Part shown: positions 4,685 through 5,229 of the stretch, piece after piece
How the letters are laid out: every line of letters begins with the position of its first letter
How positions within the stretch are numbered: position 1 is the first letter of the stretch
Source: Minisyncoccota bacterium
Lineage (GTDB): Bacteria; Patescibacteriota; Minisyncoccia; Minisyncoccales; GWA2-38-27
Length of the DNA: 5,229 bases
Assembly (NCBI GenBank): GCA_028717605.1
Contig: JAQUNM010000040.1
Span: 1-5,229 of the forward strand
Direction: 5' to 3'
Notes under the pieces: model-generated
Seen by the model: the letters and a program-made list of their open reading frames with translations, nothing else
Told to the model about the DNA's origin: nothing
Database searches by the model: none
Position numbers and translations under genes: made by a program

Positions 4685-5229
4685 ATGAAGATAAAAATTT
4701 TAGGAGCAGCCAAAAACGTTACAGGTTCAAAATTTTTATTAGAAATTTCTAATAAAAGATTTTTAATAGATTGTGGATTTTATCAAGAGTGGGGATTGAA
4801 ACACAGAAATTGGGAAAAATTTCCTATCCCACCCGAATCTATTGATGCTATAGTTTTAACTCATGCTCATCTTGATCATTGTGGTTATTTGCCCAAAATT
4901 GTTAAAGATGGTTTTAAGGGTAAAATTTTTTGCACAGAACCAACAGCTGAAATTGCTAAAATTGCTTTATTAGATTCAGGTAAACTACAAGAAGAAGATG
5001 CTGAAAAAAAGAAAAAAAGACATAAAAAGTTAAAAAGAAAAACAGTTTATCCTGAAATTCCTTTATATACAGTTGAAGATGCTGAAAAAGTTTTTCCACT
5101 ATTAGTTACTTATCCCTATAAACAAACTTTTAGAATCTCTGATCAAGTTACAGTTTGTTTTTATGATGCAGGGCATATACTTGGTTCTGCTATGATTGAA
5201 CTTGAGGTATTTGAAGATAATGCTGTTAA
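4685..5229 (+). CDS. MBL-fold RNA nuclease, CPSF73/Ysh1-type (partial, N-terminal 181 residues)
   Basis: The frame opens at ATG 4685 and runs off the right edge in mid-codon. The visible part is the metallo-beta-lactamase half of a beta-CASP RNA-processing protein. It opens MKIKILGAAKNVTGSKFLLE, then FLIDCGFYQEWG (26-37). The metal-binding motif is LTHAHLDHCGYLPKI (H60, H62, D64, H65), and the later metal ligand is H164 in YDAGHILGSAMIEL. Residues 83-133 (CTEPTAEIAKIALLDSGKLQEEDAE, then a lysine-rich stretch and PLYTVEDAEKVF) match the Ysh1-like group COG1236 rather than hydrolytic lactamases. Full-length members are about 450-480 residues, so the beta-CASP domain and C-terminal KH or RMMBL part lie outside. 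The protein would bind two zinc ions and cleave or trim RNA in the cytoplasm. No strong promoter or Shine-Dalgarno is evident in the 22 nt between the terminator and the start. Confidence 0.92.
   Translation, partial: MKIKILGAAKNVTGSKFLLEISNKRFLIDCGFYQEWGLKHRNWEKFPIPPESIDAIVLTHAHLDHCGYLPKIVKDGFKGKIFCTEPTAEIAKIALLDSGKLQEEDAEKKKKRHKKLKRKTVYPEIPLYTVEDAEKVFPLLVTYPYKQTFRISDQVTVCFYDAGHILGSAMIELEVFEDNAV

Noticed and set aside
1..5229. Recoding of TGA (as glycine), known from some Patescibacteria
   Set aside because: All genes read full length under the standard code with GGN glycines and no in-frame TGA. None of the visible genes ends in TGA, but eight stops are too few to argue from.

Overview
The window is AT-rich and gene-dense, with every supported gene on the plus strand. 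All eight visible stop codons are TAA or TAG. A sigma-70-like promoter (TTGACA-N16-TAAAAT) and a rho-independent terminator point to a bacterium rather than an archaeon. Low GC, small hypothetical membrane proteins, a membrane-anchored Mrr-type nuclease, a UMPH-1 nucleotidase and a CPSF-like MBL protein together suggest a Patescibacteria/CPR (Parcubacteria-like) genome. That is inference from gene content and composition, not proof. No gene has a canonical GGAGG Shine-Dalgarno.

Layout. (1) Positions 3-909 are the end of an ABC importer operon of the nitrate/sulfonate/taurine/pyrimidine class: the C-terminal tail of a substrate-binding protein, overlapping by 32 nt a full-length SsuC/TauC-type permease. 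The ATPase gene is not in view. (2) Positions 948-2639 hold a phosphoribosyltransferase-fold protein followed by a UMPH-1 (cN-III-like) pyrimidine 5'-nucleotidase of the HAD superfamily, a plausible nucleotide-metabolism or nucleotide-stress pair. (3) Positions 2808-3518 encode a one-TM protein with an Mrr-type nuclease domain and a topoisomerase-I-type zinc ribbon. (4) Positions 3580-4662 are a self-contained transcription unit with a good promoter, three small genes and a strong terminator. The genes encode a membrane-anchored coiled-coil protein, a membrane-anchored transthyretin/CnaB-like domain protein overlapping it by 8 nt, and a 39-residue Lys/Gly peptide. (5) From 4685 to the window edge is the N-terminal part of a CPSF73/Ysh1-type metallo-beta-lactamase RNA nuclease.

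The most unusual parts are the promoter-to-terminator unit with its KG-repeat micropeptide and the PRTase/nucleotidase pair. No CRISPR array, tRNA, rRNA, insertion sequence or integrase was seen.
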